Source of the DNA: Ornithinimicrobium pekingense DSM 21552
GTDB taxonomy: Bacteria > Actinomycetota > Actinomycetes > Actinomycetales > Dermatophilaceae
Direction of reading: 5' to 3'
Assembly: GCF_000421185.1 (NCBI RefSeq)
Contig: NZ_ATWJ01000011.1
Coordinates: forward strand, 248,001-312,000
DNA length: 64,000 bases
Positions 7,490 through 16,699 of the stretch are shown one piece after another. A program made the position numbers and the translations under genes. Positions within the stretch are counted from its first letter, which is position 1. Every line of letters begins with the position of its first letter. Under the pieces are notes generated by a model. The model worked only from the letters and a program-made list of their open reading frames with translations. It did no database searches and was not told the DNA's origin.

Positions 7490-8532
7490 GTCGTCCCACC
7501 TCCTGCCGGGTGCACGCAGGCATGCCCGTATGCGGTCTCGCCGGCCGGGTGCGGCCCGCGCGGCACCCACGGCGGCAGGGTCTCGCACCGCTGCGTGGCG
7601 TGGGCGCACCGCGTGCGGAAGACGCAGCCCTCGGGGAACCGTCCGGCGGGCGGCACCGAGCCGGGGATCGTCGGCAGCGCCGCCCGGCCGCGGCGGCCCT
7701 CGGCACCGGTCAGGTCGCTCGCGCCGATCAGCCCCTGGGTGTAGCGGTGGCGCGGGTCGGCGAAGACCTCCTGGACGGGGCCGGCCTCGACGATGCGCCC
7801 GCCGTACATGACGAGCACCCGCTCGCAGACGGTCGCGACGACGCCGAGGTCGTGGGTGATGAAGAGCATCGCCGCGTGCCGCGCCTCGACGCCGCGCACG
7901 ACGAGGTCGAGCACCGTCGCCTGCACCGTGACGTCGAGCGCGGTCGTCGGCTCGTCGCAGATGAGCAGGGCGGGGTCGTTGGCCAGGGCGATGGCCAGCA
8001 CCACCCGCTGCCGCTGCCCGCCGGACAGCTCGTGCGGGTAGGACCGGGCCAGGTGGGCGGGGTCGGGCAGGTCGACCTTCTCGAGCAGCTCGACGACCCG
8101 GCGGCGGGCGGCGGCGCGCGAGGGCTGGGTGCGGTGCAGGAGCATGACCTCGGCCACCTGGTCACCGACCCGCATCGTGGGGTTGAGCGCGGTCATCGGC
8201 TCCTGGAAGACCATCGACATGCCGTCGCCGCGCACCCGGGCCATCTCCCGCTCGCCGACGCCCAGCAGGTTGCGCCGCGCGGGCGTGCGGGCCGAGAGAC
8301 GCACGTCGCCGGAGGCCTGCAGACCCTCGGGCAGCAGGCCCATGACGGCCAGCGCGGTCAGCGACTTGCCCGACCCGGACTCCCCGATCAGGCCGACCCG
8401 CTCGCCGCGGCCGATCGTGAAGCTCACGTCGTGCAGGAGGGGGGTGTGCCGCGCGCCGACGGAGAGGTTGTCGACGCTCAGGACAGCGTGCTCGTCAGCG
8501 ACCGCCTCGGTCTCCACAGGTCGTGCTGTCAT
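7486..8532 (-). CDS. peptide/nickel ABC transporter ATPase (DppD/OppD-type)
   Basis: A 348-residue ATPase. Walker A GESGSGKS is at 50-57, signature [16 protein letters not shown], Walker [13 protein letters not shown] and [13 protein letters not shown]. The C-terminal extension with [14 protein letters not shown] and a further Cys is the oligopeptide-permease ATPase tail (oligo_HPY), which in some relatives binds an iron-sulfur cluster. ATG 8532 has a GGAGG Shine-Dalgarno 8 nt upstream. It is coupled by GTGA to the second ATPase. A 187-bp gap with inverted repeats separates it from the permease gene. Confidence 0.92.
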   Translation of the reverse strand: MTARPVETEAVADEHAVLSVDNLSVGARHTPLLHDVSFTIGRGERVGLIGESGSGKSLTALAVMGLLPEGLQASGDVRLSARTPARRNLLGVGEREMARVRGDGMSMVFQEPMTALNPTMRVGDQVAEVMLLHRTQPSRAAARRRVVELLEKVDLPDPAHLARSYPHELSGGQRQRVVLAIALANDPALLICDEPTTALDVTVQATVLDLVVRGVEARHAAMLFITHDLGVVATVCERVLVMYGGRIVEAGPVQEVFADPRHRYTQGLIGASDLTGAEGRRGRAALPTIPGSVPPAGRFPEGCVFRTRCAHATQRCETLPPWVPRGPHPAGETAYGHACVHPAGGGTT

Positions 8533-8585
8533 GGCAGCGTCCTCCGGGCGACACGCGCGCCGGCAGCGGTCCCGCACCGGCCGGA

Positions 8586-8640
8586 CAAGGTTGTGCACCG
8601 TATGCGGCGGGGCGGACGGTGCATCACGTGCACAACCTTG
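8586..8640. repeat. nested inverted repeat between permease and ATPase genes
   Basis: Outer arms CAAGGTTGTGCAC (8586-8598) and its exact complement (8628-8640) enclose inner arms GCACCGT (8595-8601) and ACGGTGC (8616-8622). Outer and inner arms overlap by 4 nt, so only one set can pair fully at a time. It could be an attenuator, an operator or a single copy of a palindromic repeat. Confidence 0.7.
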
Positions 8641-8653
8641 CCCGCGCCCCCGG

Positions 8654-8703
8654 CGGGGACGCCGGGGACGCCGGGGACCCCGGGGACGTCAGGGACGCCG
8701 GGC
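8654..8703. repeat. imperfect 9-bp tandem repeat
   Basis: About five imperfect copies of GGGGACGCC run head to tail just downstream of the permease stop codon. It adds to the repeat load of this gap. Confidence 0.6.
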
Positions 8704-8719
8704 AGGGCTGCATGGTGCG

Positions 8720-9604
8720 TCATCGGTTCTCCAGCCTGGGGTCGAGCCAGTCGCGCAGGCCGTCGCCGAAGAGGTTGAAACCCAGGACCGACAGGGCGAT
8801 CGCGGCGCCGGGGATGAGCGCCAGGTGGGGCGCCGAGCGCAGGGTCGTCTGCGCCTCGAAGAGCATCCGCCCCCACGACGCCTGGCCCGTGGGGGTGCCC
8901 AGCCCGAGGTAGGCCAGCGCCGCCTCGGCCAGGATCGCGATGGCGAAGGACACCGACGCCTGGACGATGACCAGCCCGGCGACGTTGGGCAGCACGTGGC
9001 GCCAGGCGATGCCCAGCGGCGAGCGGCCCGCGGCGCGGGCGGCGACGACATACTCCGTCTTCATCACCCCGAGCGCGCCGGAGCGGGTGATGCGGGCGAA
9101 GGCGGGGATGGTGGCGATGCCGATCGCGATCATCGCCACCCGGGTCGACCCGCCGTAGAGCGCGGCGAACATGATCGCCAGCAGCAGCGCGGGGAAGGCC
9201 AGCAGCACGTCGTTGGCGCGCATGACCAGCTGGCCCAGCCATCCCGGCGACATGGCGGCGAGGATGCCGAGCGGGACGCCGACCACCGCGGCGACGCCGA
9301 CGGCGACGAGACCGACATACAGGGTGGTGCGGGCGCCGACGAGGATCTGGGTGAGGACGTCGCGGCGCAGCCGGTCGGTGCCGAGCCAGTGCTCGGCGTT
9401 GGGCGTCTGGTAGGGCTCGACCGGCAGCACGCGCATGGGTGGCCAGGGCGTCCAGACGTAGGACAGGAGCGCCAGCAGCACGATGGCCGCGACGATCGCG
9501 CCGCCGATGAGCAGGCTGGGGTTGAGCGCGCGCCCGCGGGGGCGGGGGGTGGTGTCGTCGGGGGTCACGACCTGGGCGGCCGGTGCGCCCTGCATCTCGC
9601 TCAT
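8720..9604 (-). CDS. peptide ABC transporter permease (DppC/OppC-type)
   Basis: A 294-residue permease with an N-terminal cytoplasmic stretch and about six transmembrane segments. The EAA loop that contacts the ATPase is visible as EYVVAARAAGRSPLGIAWRH followed by VLPN. LAEAALAYLGLG and WGRMLFEA near the C-terminus are typical of the OppC/DppC branch (N-terminal domain LGTDRLRRDVLTQILVGARTTL). ATG 9604 overlaps the stop of the upstream DppB-like gene as ATGA. It forms a heterodimer with that permease in the inner membrane. Confidence 0.93.
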   Translation of the reverse strand: MSEMQGAPAAQVVTPDDTTPRPRGRALNPSLLIGGAIVAAIVLLALLSYVWTPWPPMRVLPVEPYQTPNAEHWLGTDRLRRDVLTQILVGARTTLYVGLVAVGVAAVVGVPLGILAAMSPGWLGQLVMRANDVLLAFPALLLAIMFAALYGGSTRVAMIAIGIATIPAFARITRSGALGVMKTEYVVAARAAGRSPLGIAWRHVLPNVAGLVIVQASVSFAIAILAEAALAYLGLGTPTGQASWGRMLFEAQTTLRSAPHLALIPGAAIALSVLGFNLFGDGLRDWLDPRLENR

Positions 9605-10551
9605 CGCGGCGCCGTCCGCAGGCGCGGGTCGATGACGAGGTAGAGCACGTCGACGACGAAGTTGATGAACAGCACCGCCACGACGAGCACCATCACGACG
9701 GCCTGCACGGTGAGCAGCTCGCGCTTGGCCACCGAGTCCAGCAGCAGCGAGCCCAGGCCGGGGATGACGAAGACCCGCTCGATGACGACCGCGCCGATGA
9801 GCAGGGTCGCCAGCTGCAGGCCGAGCACCGTGACGACCGGCACCGCGGCGTTGCGCAGCCCGTGGCGCACCAGCGCCTGGACCGGGCGCAACCCCTTGGC
9901 GCGGGCGGTGCGCAGGAAGTCCTCGCGCAGCACGTCGAGCACCGCCGAGCGCACGTAGCGGGCCAGGACCGCGGCCTGCACCAGCGACAGCGACACGACC
10001 GGCAGCGCCAGGCGCTGCAGGAAGCCGACCGGGTCCTCGGCCGGCACCACCCAGCCCCCGGAGGGGACCCAGCCCAGCCGGACCGCGAAGACCGAGATGA
10101 GCACGATGCCGGCCAGGAACGCCGGGACCGCCACGCCCACCTGCGACAACGCCGAGAGCACCACGCCGTCCCAGTGCCGGTGCCGCACGGCCATCCAGAT
10201 CCCGACCGGCAGCGCCAGCACCAGGGCCAGCACCATCGCGCAGACCACCAGCCACAGCGTCACCTGCAGCCGGTCGGCGATCTGCGGGCCGATCGCGGCC
10301 TTGGAGACGAACTCGATGCCGGGGTCGAGGGTCAGCAGCCCGCCGACCCAGTCGAGGTACTGCACCAGCACCGGCCGGTCGAGGCCGAACTGCTCGCGCA
10401 GCTGGGCCACCGCCTGCTCCGAGGCGTTGATCCCCAGCGCCACGCGGGCGGGGTCGCCGGGCAGCACGCGCATGAACGCGAACACCACGACGGACGCCGC
10501 GGCCACGCTGGCCACCAGCACCATCAGCCGGTGCAGGAATCTCAGGAGCAT
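9601..10551 (-). CDS. peptide ABC transporter permease (DppB/OppB-type)
   Basis: A 316-residue permease starting with the family hallmark MLLRFLHRLMVLV. It has about six membrane spans, a large external loop after the first (LPGDPARVALG... FGLDRPVLVQYLDW) and the EAA loop EDFLRTARAKGLRPVQALVR. It lies 30 bp downstream of the binding-protein gene and is translationally coupled to the DppC-like gene. A GTATGC motif sits in the short gap just upstream of its start. Confidence 0.93.
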   Translation of the reverse strand: MLLRFLHRLMVLVASVAAASVVVFAFMRVLPGDPARVALGINASEQAVAQLREQFGLDRPVLVQYLDWVGGLLTLDPGIEFVSKAAIGPQIADRLQVTLWLVVCAMVLALVLALPVGIWMAVRHRHWDGVVLSALSQVGVAVPAFLAGIVLISVFAVRLGWVPSGGWVVPAEDPVGFLQRLALPVVSLSLVQAAVLARYVRSAVLDVLREDFLRTARAKGLRPVQALVRHGLRNAAVPVVTVLGLQLATLLIGAVVIERVFVIPGLGSLLLDSVAKRELLTVQAVVMVLVVAVLFINFVVDVLYLVIDPRLRTAPR

Positions 10552-10581
10552 CAGGTATGCCGTGACCTCGAGGTCGGCGGG

Positions 10582-12162
10582 TCAGCCGCGGGCGAGGTCG
10601 GCCAGCGGGAAGGACTCCTTGATGGCGTTCTCCGGCAGGCCGGTGATGTCGGGGTCGGCGACCATGAGGTTGGGCAGCAGGAAGAGGAAGTCGGCGGCGG
10701 CGTCCTCGCTGATGAGCGCGGCGGCCTCCTGCATCTTGGCCACCTGCTCCTCCTCGGTGCCGGCGTCGGCCTCGTCGAGCAGGGTCCGCAGCTCGTCGGT
10801 GCCGTAGGTCGTGTAGTAGTCGGGGTTGCCGAAGACGTTGCCCAGGTCGCGCGGCTCCACGTGGGCGACGATCGACATGTCGAAGTCCTTGTTGGTGAAG
10901 ACCGTCTCCAGCCAGGCGGAGGGGAACTCCAGCTCGTCGATCGTGACCTGCAGCCCGACCTCCTCGAGCATCGACTCGACCACGGTGCCGCAGGAGACGG
11001 CATACGGCAGCGTGGGGATGCGCAGCCGCAGCTCGGTGCCCTCGGCGCCAGCCTCCTCGATGAGGGTCCTCGCCTGGTCGGGGTCGTAGGGGTAGTCACC
11101 GGTGCGGTCCTCGTACCACGGGTCGGTCGGCGGCACCATCGAGCCGATGAGGGTGCCGCGCCCGGCCCAGCAGGTGTCCATCAGGGCCTGGTGGTCGATC
11201 GCGTGGCGCACCGCCTGGCGCAGCGCGAGGTCGGCCAGCGGCATACCCTCCTGCTGGTTCATCGACAGCACGATCTCGCCGTTGGTGGTGCCCTCGACGA
11301 TCGAGTAGTCGCCGCCCTCGAACTCGGCCAGCGACTCGGGGGCCTGCACCGTGCCGACGACGTCGATCGCGTCGGTGAGCATGGCGTTGTTGAGCGCGTT
11401 GGCGTCGCGGAAGTAGTGCATCTCCACGGTGCCGAAGTAGGGCGCCTCGCCGTGGTAGTCCTCGTTGCGGGCCAGCTCGATCATCGAGCCGCGGTCCCAG
11501 CTGACGAAGGTGTAGGGCCCGGTGCCGACCGGCGTGTTCGCCAGGTCGTCGGTGCCCTCGGTGTCGAACATCGCCCCGACGCGGGTGGTCAGGGCGTAGA
11601 GGAAGCTGTTGCTCGGCTCGGACAGGGTGACCACGACGGTGCTGTCGTCGGGCGCCTCGACGGACTCGACGATGTCGAGCTGGGCCGCCAGGCTGATCGT
11701 CCAGGCGTCCGAGGAGACCTGCTCGAGGGAGAACTTCGCGTCCTCGGCGGTGAACTCGGAGCCGTCGGAGAAGGTGACGCCGTCCTCGAGGGTGAAGGTG
11801 TAGGTCAGGCGGTCCTCGCTGACCTCCCAGTCCTGGGCCAGCGCGCCGACGATCTCGCCGGAGGCGGCGTCGACGGTGACGAGCGTCTCGTAGACGTTGT
11901 CGAGGAGCAGCTGGGGGATCGCGGCGCCGTCGGTGGTGGTGAAGTCCAGGCTGGCCGGCTCGGCGACCAGGCCCACGCGCACGGTCTCGTCGCTGGGCCC
12001 GCCGGCCGTGCCACCCGTGCCGGTCGCGCCGTCGGTGTCGGTGCCGCCGGTGGTCGGGTCCTCCGAGCTCGTGCCCGAGCCCGCGCTGCAGCCCGCGAGC
12101 AGGACGGCCGTGGCCATCGCGGCGACCAGTGCGCGGGAGCGTGTCTTCGTCGACGTCGTCAT
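10582..12162 (-). CDS. ABC transporter substrate-binding lipoprotein, family 5 (peptide/nickel)
   Basis: A 526-residue lipoprotein: a basic start, a hydrophobic stretch and the lipobox LLAGC (Cys25), then a Thr/Gly-rich linker to about residue 48. The mature part follows the SBP_bac_5 pattern (TVRVGLVAEPASLDF, YETLVTVDAASGEIVGALAQDWE, YTFTLEDGVTFSDGSEFTAEDAKFSLE). It captures peptides or similar solutes outside the membrane for the two permeases. ATG 12162 was preferred over ATG 12174 because TATGAT lies exactly 7 nt before it, giving a leaderless promoter; no Shine-Dalgarno is present. Confidence 0.92.
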   Translation of the reverse strand: MTTSTKTRSRALVAAMATAVLLAGCSAGSGTSSEDPTTGGTDTDGATGTGGTAGGPSDETVRVGLVAEPASLDFTTTDGAAIPQLLLDNVYETLVTVDAASGEIVGALAQDWEVSEDRLTYTFTLEDGVTFSDGSEFTAEDAKFSLEQVSSDAWTISLAAQLDIVESVEAPDDSTVVVTLSEPSNSFLYALTTRVGAMFDTEGTDDLANTPVGTGPYTFVSWDRGSMIELARNEDYHGEAPYFGTVEMHYFRDANALNNAMLTDAIDVVGTVQAPESLAEFEGGDYSIVEGTTNGEIVLSMNQQEGMPLADLALRQAVRHAIDHQALMDTCWAGRGTLIGSMVPPTDPWYEDRTGDYPYDPDQARTLIEEAGAEGTELRLRIPTLPYAVSCGTVVESMLEEVGLQVTIDELEFPSAWLETVFTNKDFDMSIVAHVEPRDLGNVFGNPDYYTTYGTDELRTLLDEADAGTEEEQVAKMQEAAALISEDAAADFLFLLPNLMVADPDITGLPENAIKESFPLADLARG

Positions 12163-12169
12163 GGCGTGC

Positions 12170-12175
12170 ATCATA
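12170..12175 (-). promoter_or_regulatory. -10 element of the peptide-transporter operon
   Basis: TATGAT on the minus strand, followed by 7 nt and the ATG of the binding-protein gene. The spacing fits a leaderless mRNA. The -35 is weak. Confidence 0.5.
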
Positions 12176-12225
12176 GTCCATCGACCCGCACCGCGCCAGC
12201 CGCCACCCCGAGGCAGACTGGCCCG

Positions 12226-13155
12226 ATGGACCTACGGATCTTCACCGAGCCCCAGCAGGGAGCCACCTACGAGGACCAGCTGCGCCTGGCGCGGACCGCC
12301 GAGGACTGCGGCTACAGCGCCTTCTTCCGCTCCGACCACTTCCTGGCCATGGGCCGCGACGGCCGGCCCGGCCCCACCGACTCCTGGGTGACCCTCGGCG
12401 CCCTGGCCCGCGAGACCAGCACGATCCGGCTGGGCACCCTGGTCACCTCGGTCACCTTCCGCCACCCCGGCCTGCTCGCGGTCAGCGTGGCCCAGGTCGA
12501 CCAGATGAGCGGGGGGCGGGTCGAGCTCGGGCTGGGCGCCGGCTGGTTCGCCGAGGAGCACGCGGCCTACGGCATCCCCTTCCCGGACGCGCCACGGCGC
12601 TTCGACCAGCTCGAGGACGCGCTCGGCGTCGTCACGGGTATGTGGCGCACGCCGGCCGGGCAGCGCTTCGAGTACCGGGGCCGCACGCTGTCGGTCACCG
12701 ACTCCCCCGCACTGCCCAAGCCGGTGCAGGACCCCTACCCGCCGATCATCATCGGCGGTGGCGGCAGGCGGCGCACACCGCAGCTGGCCGCCCGCTTCGC
12801 CGACGAGTTCAACATGGCGTTCCCGACGGTGGAGGACACCGTGCGCCAGTACGCCCGGGTCGACGAGGCCTGCCGCGAGGTGGGCCGCGACCCCGGCGCG
12901 ATCCTGCGCTCGGTCGCCCTCGTCGCGTGCGTCGGGCGCGACGAGGCCGAGGTGCGCCGACGCGCCGACGCCATCGGCCGCGACGTCGAGGAGCTGCGCG
13001 ACAACGGCCTGGCCGGCACCCCGGCCGAGGTGGTCGAGCGGATCGGGCACTGGCGCGAGCAGACCGGCGCCGAGCGGCTCTACCTGCAGATGCTCGACCT
13101 GTCCGACCTGGCGCACACCGAGCTGGTGGCGGCCGAGGTCGTGCCGCAGCTCTAG
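12226..13155 (+). CDS. LLM-class (luciferase-like) oxidoreductase, probably F420-dependent
   Basis: A 309-residue TIM-barrel luciferase-like protein. Visible are [80 protein letters not shown] and [25 protein letters not shown]. Proteins of this type in actinobacteria mostly use coenzyme F420, though FMN cannot be excluded. The substrate is unknown. It is divergent from the peptide-transporter operon. CAGACT lies 6 nt before the ATG with no Shine-Dalgarno. Its stop codon overlaps the convergent uspA stop within CTAG. Confidence 0.88.
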   Translation: MDLRIFTEPQQGATYEDQLRLARTAEDCGYSAFFRSDHFLAMGRDGRPGPTDSWVTLGALARETSTIRLGTLVTSVTFRHPGLLAVSVAQVDQMSGGRVELGLGAGWFAEEHAAYGIPFPDAPRRFDQLEDALGVVTGMWRTPAGQRFEYRGRTLSVTDSPALPKPVQDPYPPIIIGGGGRRRTPQLAARFADEFNMAFPTVEDTVRQYARVDEACREVGRDPGAILRSVALVACVGRDEAEVRRRADAIGRDVEELRDNGLAGTPAEVVERIGHWREQTGAERLYLQMLDLSDLAHTELVAAEVVPQL

Positions 13156-13595
13156 CCCGACGCACCCTCCTCCGCCGCCGGCGTGCGGACCACGTGCACC
13201 GAGCAGTGCGCGTGACGCACGACGCTGGAGGCGGTCGACCCGAGGAAGAAGTGCGCCCAGCCCGGCTGCGCCGAGGCGATGACGACGCAGTCGTAGCCGC
13301 CGTCCTCGATCTCGTCGAGGATCGCGCGCGTGGGGTAGCCGTGGCGGACGACGACCTCGACGTCCGGCGCGGTGAACTCCGCGACGACCGCCTCGCCGAC
13401 GGCCCGCTGGGACTCCATGATCTGCGGGTCGACCGCGAAGGTCTCCACCGTCAGGTAGCGCGGCAGGTCCTCGATGACCGTGACCACGGTGATGGAGCCG
13501 CCCTCGTCGACCAGGGTGCGGGCCACCTCGACCGCGCGCCGGGCCTCGTCCCCGTGCCCCGGGGCCACCGGGACCAGGACTGTGGAGTACGACAT
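13152..13595 (-). CDS. universal stress protein (UspA family)
   Basis: A 147-residue single-domain Usp. The start [21 protein letters not shown] and the C-terminal [35 protein letters not shown] fit the fold. The phosphate-binding loop is [11 protein letters not shown] (family G-2x-G-9x-G-S/T, here without the first Gly pair), so ATP binding is uncertain. ATG 13595 has a good AGGAG site. It converges with the LLM gene and diverges from the acyl-CoA dehydrogenase gene. Confidence 0.88.
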   Translation of the reverse strand: MSYSTVLVPVAPGHGDEARRAVEVARTLVDEGGSITVVTVIEDLPRYLTVETFAVDPQIMESQRAVGEAVVAEFTAPDVEVVVRHGYPTRAILDEIEDGGYDCVVIASAQPGWAHFFLGSTASSVVRHAHCSVHVVRTPAAEEGASG

Positions 13596-13730
13596 CGTCT
13601 CTCCTCTCCCCGGCTCCCGGACCTGCCGTGGTGGAGGACGACCCGGGGCGTGCCGGATGGTGTACGCACCAGTGTAGTACTCCATACCTCGACCTCCCGG
13701 CGTCTTGCCTTCCCCCACCCCGCGGTGCAC

Positions 13731-13747
13731 ACTTGTTACCAAGAAGT
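13731..13747. promoter_or_regulatory. possible operator upstream of acyl-CoA dehydrogenase
   Basis: An imperfect palindrome ACTTGTT-ACC-AAGAAGT (6 of 7 arm positions pair) lies 35 bp before the GTG start of the fadE-like gene, in an AT-richer patch. The size suits a TetR-type repressor, many of which control fatty-acid genes. No regulator gene is adjacent. Confidence 0.35.
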
Positions 13748-13781
13748 AGATACCGCGAGTACCGGATACCTGGAGGGCGTC

Positions 13782-15641
13782 GTGAGCCACTACAAGAGCA
13801 ACGTGCGTGACATCGAGTTCATGCTGTTCGACGTGCTGGAGAGGGGGAAGGTCCTGGGCCGGGGCGCCTTCGAGGACATCGACGCCGAGACCGCCCGCGA
13901 CGTGCTCCACCAGGTCGCCGAGCTGGCCGAGGGCCCCGTCGGGGAGTCGCTGCTGGAGTCCGACCGCACGCCCCCCGTCTTCGACCCGGCCACCGGCACC
14001 GTGACCATGCCCCAGTCCTTCCAGAACTCCTACAAGACGTGGATCGACAACGAGTGGTGGCGCCTGGAGGTCCCCGAGGCGCTCGGCGGCACCAGCGCCC
14101 CGCCCACCCTCGCCTGGTCGGTCGCCGAGATGGTCCTCGGCGCCAACCCGGCCGTGAAGATGTACTCCGCCGGCTTCAGCTTCGCCACCGTGCTCTACCA
14201 CCTGGGCACCCCCGAGCAGCAGAAGCTGGCCCAGCTCATCGTCGACCAGCGCTGGGGCGCGACGATGGTGCTCACCGAGCCCGACGCCGGCTCCGACGTC
14301 GGCGCCGGCCGGACGAAGGCGGTCCGGCAGCCCGACGGCACCTGGCACGTCACCGGGGTCAAGCGCTTCATCACCAGCGGCACCGCGCCGTTCTACGACA
14401 ACGTCGTCCACTTCGTCCTCGCCCGCCCCGAGGGCGCCGGCCCCGGCACCAAGGGCCTGTCGCTGTTCATCGTCCCCGACCGCCACGTGGACCTGGAGAC
14501 CGGCGAGATGGGCGAGCGCAACGGCGTCCAGGTCGCCAACATCGAGCACAAGATGGGCCTGAAGGTCTCCACGACCTGCGAGCTGCGCTTCGGCGAGGAC
14601 GCCGACCGCCCGGCCGTCGGCTGGCTGCTCGGCGAGGTCCACGACGGCATCGCCCAGATGTTCCGCGTCATCGAGTACGCCCGCATGCTCGTCGGCACCA
14701 AGGCCATCGCCACGCTGTCGACCGGCTACCTCAACGCCCTCGACTACGCCAAGCAGCGCGTGCAGGGCGCCGACATGACGCAGATGACCGACAAGTCGGC
14801 CCCGCGCGTGACGATCACCTCGCACCCGGACGTGCGCCGCTCGCTCATGCTGCAGAAGTCCTACGCCGAGGGCCTGCGCGCGCTCATGCTGTGGACCGCC
14901 AGCTTCCAGGACACCGTGCAGGCCGCCCAGCTCGCCTCCGGCCAGGAGGCCGTCGAGCCCGACACCGAGGCCGCGATGGCCGCACGCGTCAACGACCTGC
15001 TGCTGCCGCTGGTCAAGGGCTGCGGCTCCGAGCGCGCCTGGGTGCTGCTCGGCACCGAGTCGCTGCAGACCTTCGGCGGCTCGGGCTTCCTGCAGGACTA
15101 CCCCGTCGAGCAGTACGTCCGCGACGCCAAGATCGACTCCCTCTACGAGGGCACCACCGCCATCCAGGGCATGGACTTCTTCTTCCGCAAGATCCTGCGG
15201 GACAAGGGCGTCGCGCTGGGGTATGTGGCGCGCCAGGTCATGGACACCGCCTCCGCCTCGGTGGAGGACGGGCTGGGCGAGGTCCGCGGCGCGGTGCTGC
15301 GCGCGCTCGGCGAGGTCCAGGCCATGGTCGAGTTCATGACCGGCAAGGCGATCGCCTCCCAGCAGGACCCCGAGCAGGTGTATGCCGTGGGCCTGCACAC
15401 CACCCGGCTGCTGCTGGCCGCCGGTGACCTCGTCGTCGGCTGGCTGCTGCTGCGGCAGGCGGAGGTGGCCCAGCGCCTGCTGGACTCCGGCGAGCGCCCC
15501 GGCGACACGGCATACCTGCAGGGCAAGGTGGCCGCGGCGAGGTTCTTCGCCGCGGAGGTGCTCCCTCGCCTCGGCGCCGACCGCCGCGTGGTGACCGCCG
15601 CCGACACCTCGCTGATGGAGCTGCCCGAAGCGGCGTTCTGA
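13782..15641 (+). CDS. acyl-CoA dehydrogenase, FadE5-like with extended C-terminus
   Basis: A 619-residue flavoprotein. The start [19 protein letters not shown] is the AcylCoA_DH_N extension seen in FadE5 and DmdC-like enzymes. The FAD-binding [12 protein letters not shown] is at 165-176, and the catalytic base is probably Glu456 in [19 protein letters not shown]-terminal domain of about 150 residues follows. It introduces the 2,3-double bond into acyl-CoA in beta-oxidation, probably with broad chain-length range. GTG 13782 has GGAGGG upstream. It stands alone between divergent and convergent neighbours. Confidence 0.92.
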   Translation: MSHYKSNVRDIEFMLFDVLERGKVLGRGAFEDIDAETARDVLHQVAELAEGPVGESLLESDRTPPVFDPATGTVTMPQSFQNSYKTWIDNEWWRLEVPEALGGTSAPPTLAWSVAEMVLGANPAVKMYSAGFSFATVLYHLGTPEQQKLAQLIVDQRWGATMVLTEPDAGSDVGAGRTKAVRQPDGTWHVTGVKRFITSGTAPFYDNVVHFVLARPEGAGPGTKGLSLFIVPDRHVDLETGEMGERNGVQVANIEHKMGLKVSTTCELRFGEDADRPAVGWLLGEVHDGIAQMFRVIEYARMLVGTKAIATLSTGYLNALDYAKQRVQGADMTQMTDKSAPRVTITSHPDVRRSLMLQKSYAEGLRALMLWTASFQDTVQAAQLASGQEAVEPDTEAAMAARVNDLLLPLVKGCGSERAWVLLGTESLQTFGGSGFLQDYPVEQYVRDAKIDSLYEGTTAIQGMDFFFRKILRDKGVALGYVARQVMDTASASVEDGLGEVRGAVLRALGEVQAMVEFMTGKAIASQQDPEQVYAVGLHTTRLLLAAGDLVVGWLLLRQAEVAQRLLDSGERPGDTAYLQGKVAAARFFAAEVLPRLGADRRVVTAADTSLMELPEAAF

Positions 15642-15687
15642 CGGAGGCGGGCCGCGTGCGGCCACCGGGGACCCTGCCCCGGTTGGC

Positions 15688-15751
15688 GACCTCGCCCTGA
15701 GTCGGTCGACATCGTCCAGCTGGGCGATGTCGACCGACCGACGGCGAGGTC
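15688..15751. repeat. 64-bp palindromic element (family with 42527-42558)
   Basis: Outer arms GACCTCGCC (15688-15696) and GGCGAGGTC (15743-15751) enclose 16-bp arms 15702-15717 and 15722-15737 with one mismatch and spacer AGCT. The core GGTCGACATCG...CGATGTCGACC recurs at 42527-42558 with the same 4-nt spacer length. It lies in the 154-bp gap between convergent genes and may also act as a terminator. Confidence 0.85.
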
Positions 15752-15795
15752 GACGAGACCGACGGGGGCGGTGGGGCGCCTCGGACGGCCTGCCC

Positions 15796-16308
15796 TCAGG
15801 CGCTGCGGGCCGGGCGGAAGACGACGAAGCGCATCATGAGGTACATGAACACCGCCTCGCACGCGCCGGCGATCAGCCGTGCGGCGAGGAAGTGCACGCC
15901 CACCGCCTCCAGCGTCGTCGACAGCAGCAGGATGAACAGCACGTAGTTGGCCACGACCGTCGCCACGTAGCGGCCGGTCTGGCGCGTCACGGAGCCGTGC
16001 GAGCGGAAGTTCAGCCACCGGTTGAGCACGAACGCCAGCCCGAAGGCGGTCACGTAGCCGACCGTCACCGCCACCGGGTAGGGCGCGCCGACCACGTCGA
16101 AGAGCACGGCCAGCAGGACCAGGTCGACCGCGTAGGTGAAGGAGCTGATCGCCGCGAAGCCGACGGCCGTGGCCGGCACCAGACGGCGCACCCGGCCCGG
16201 CAGGAGCCCGTGGACCCGGTCGCGCAGGGCCTCGAAGCGGTCCGCCGCAGCGCTCTCGTCCTGCCCGGTGGGGGCCGGGGGCACCCTCGTCGAGGGGACG
16301 TCAGTCAT
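15796..16308 (-). CDS. GtrA-family membrane protein
   Basis: A 170-residue protein with a charged N-terminal tail (about 45 residues) and four hydrophobic segments. GFAAISSFTYAVDLVLLAVL, GYVTAFGLAFVLNRWLNFRSHG and the closing MYLMMRFVVFRPAR are the GtrA signature (N-R-x-W-x-F). GtrA proteins help present or flip lipid-linked sugars for surface glycan modification. No glycosyltransferase lies next to it; the nearest glycan cluster is 27 kb away. Confidence 0.88.
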   Translation of the reverse strand: MTDVPSTRVPPAPTGQDESAAADRFEALRDRVHGLLPGRVRRLVPATAVGFAAISSFTYAVDLVLLAVLFDVVGAPYPVAVTVGYVTAFGLAFVLNRWLNFRSHGSVTRQTGRYVATVVANYVLFILLLSTTLEAVGVHFLAARLIAGACEAVFMYLMMRFVVFRPARSA

Positions 16309-16381
16309 GGTGGGCGCTACCTCGCGAGGCGGGACGGTGACCTCCGCACGGTAGGGAGGAAGGCTGGGAACGCGCTGCGCC

Positions 16382-16618
16382 TCAGCCCTCGATGTCGCGG
16401 CGGCGGACGTCGCGGTCCTCGTGCCGGTCGATGACCTCGCGGTGCGTGGTGTTGGTGCGCTGCTGGTTGATGACCAGGCCCAGGATGAGGGACAGCACGC
16501 CGGCGGCCATGAGGATGTAGCCGATCGTGGTCAGCTCGATGCCGGCCACCTGGTAGTTGACGGCGAACGCGAGGATCGCGCCGAGGACGAACAGGACGAT
16601 GCCGAGGCCGATGCCCAT
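16382..16618 (-). CDS. small two-span membrane protein (DUF6458-like)
   Basis: A 78-residue protein with two membrane segments (IGLGIVLFVLGAILAFAV and TIGYILMAAGVLSLILGLV) and an Arg/Asp-rich cytoplasmic tail. The pattern MGIG..IVLF.LGAILAFAV..... I.. TIGYILM.AG is that of the actinobacterial DUF6458 family as I remember it; function unknown. Confidence 0.8.
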   Translation of the reverse strand: MGIGLGIVLFVLGAILAFAVNYQVAGIELTTIGYILMAAGVLSLILGLVINQQRTNTTHREVIDRHEDRDVRRRDIEG

Positions 16619-16699
16619 GGTGGAGCCTTTCCGTTGTGGTCAACCCCAACCGTATCCGAGCAGGCCCCCCGCGGCGCGGCAAGGCGCAGGTCAGCCGCG

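Noticed and set aside
9583-12225. Long plus-strand frame upstream of and in frame with the LLM oxidoreductase
   Set aside because: It is antisense to two permease genes and the binding-protein gene. The LLM family begins at MDLRIF (12226), so the upstream part is a shadow frame.
13156-15665. Minus-strand frame of more than 800 codons opposite the acyl-CoA dehydrogenase
   Set aside because: Only its last 147 codons (UspA) show a family pattern and a ribosome site. The rest mirrors the dehydrogenase gene.
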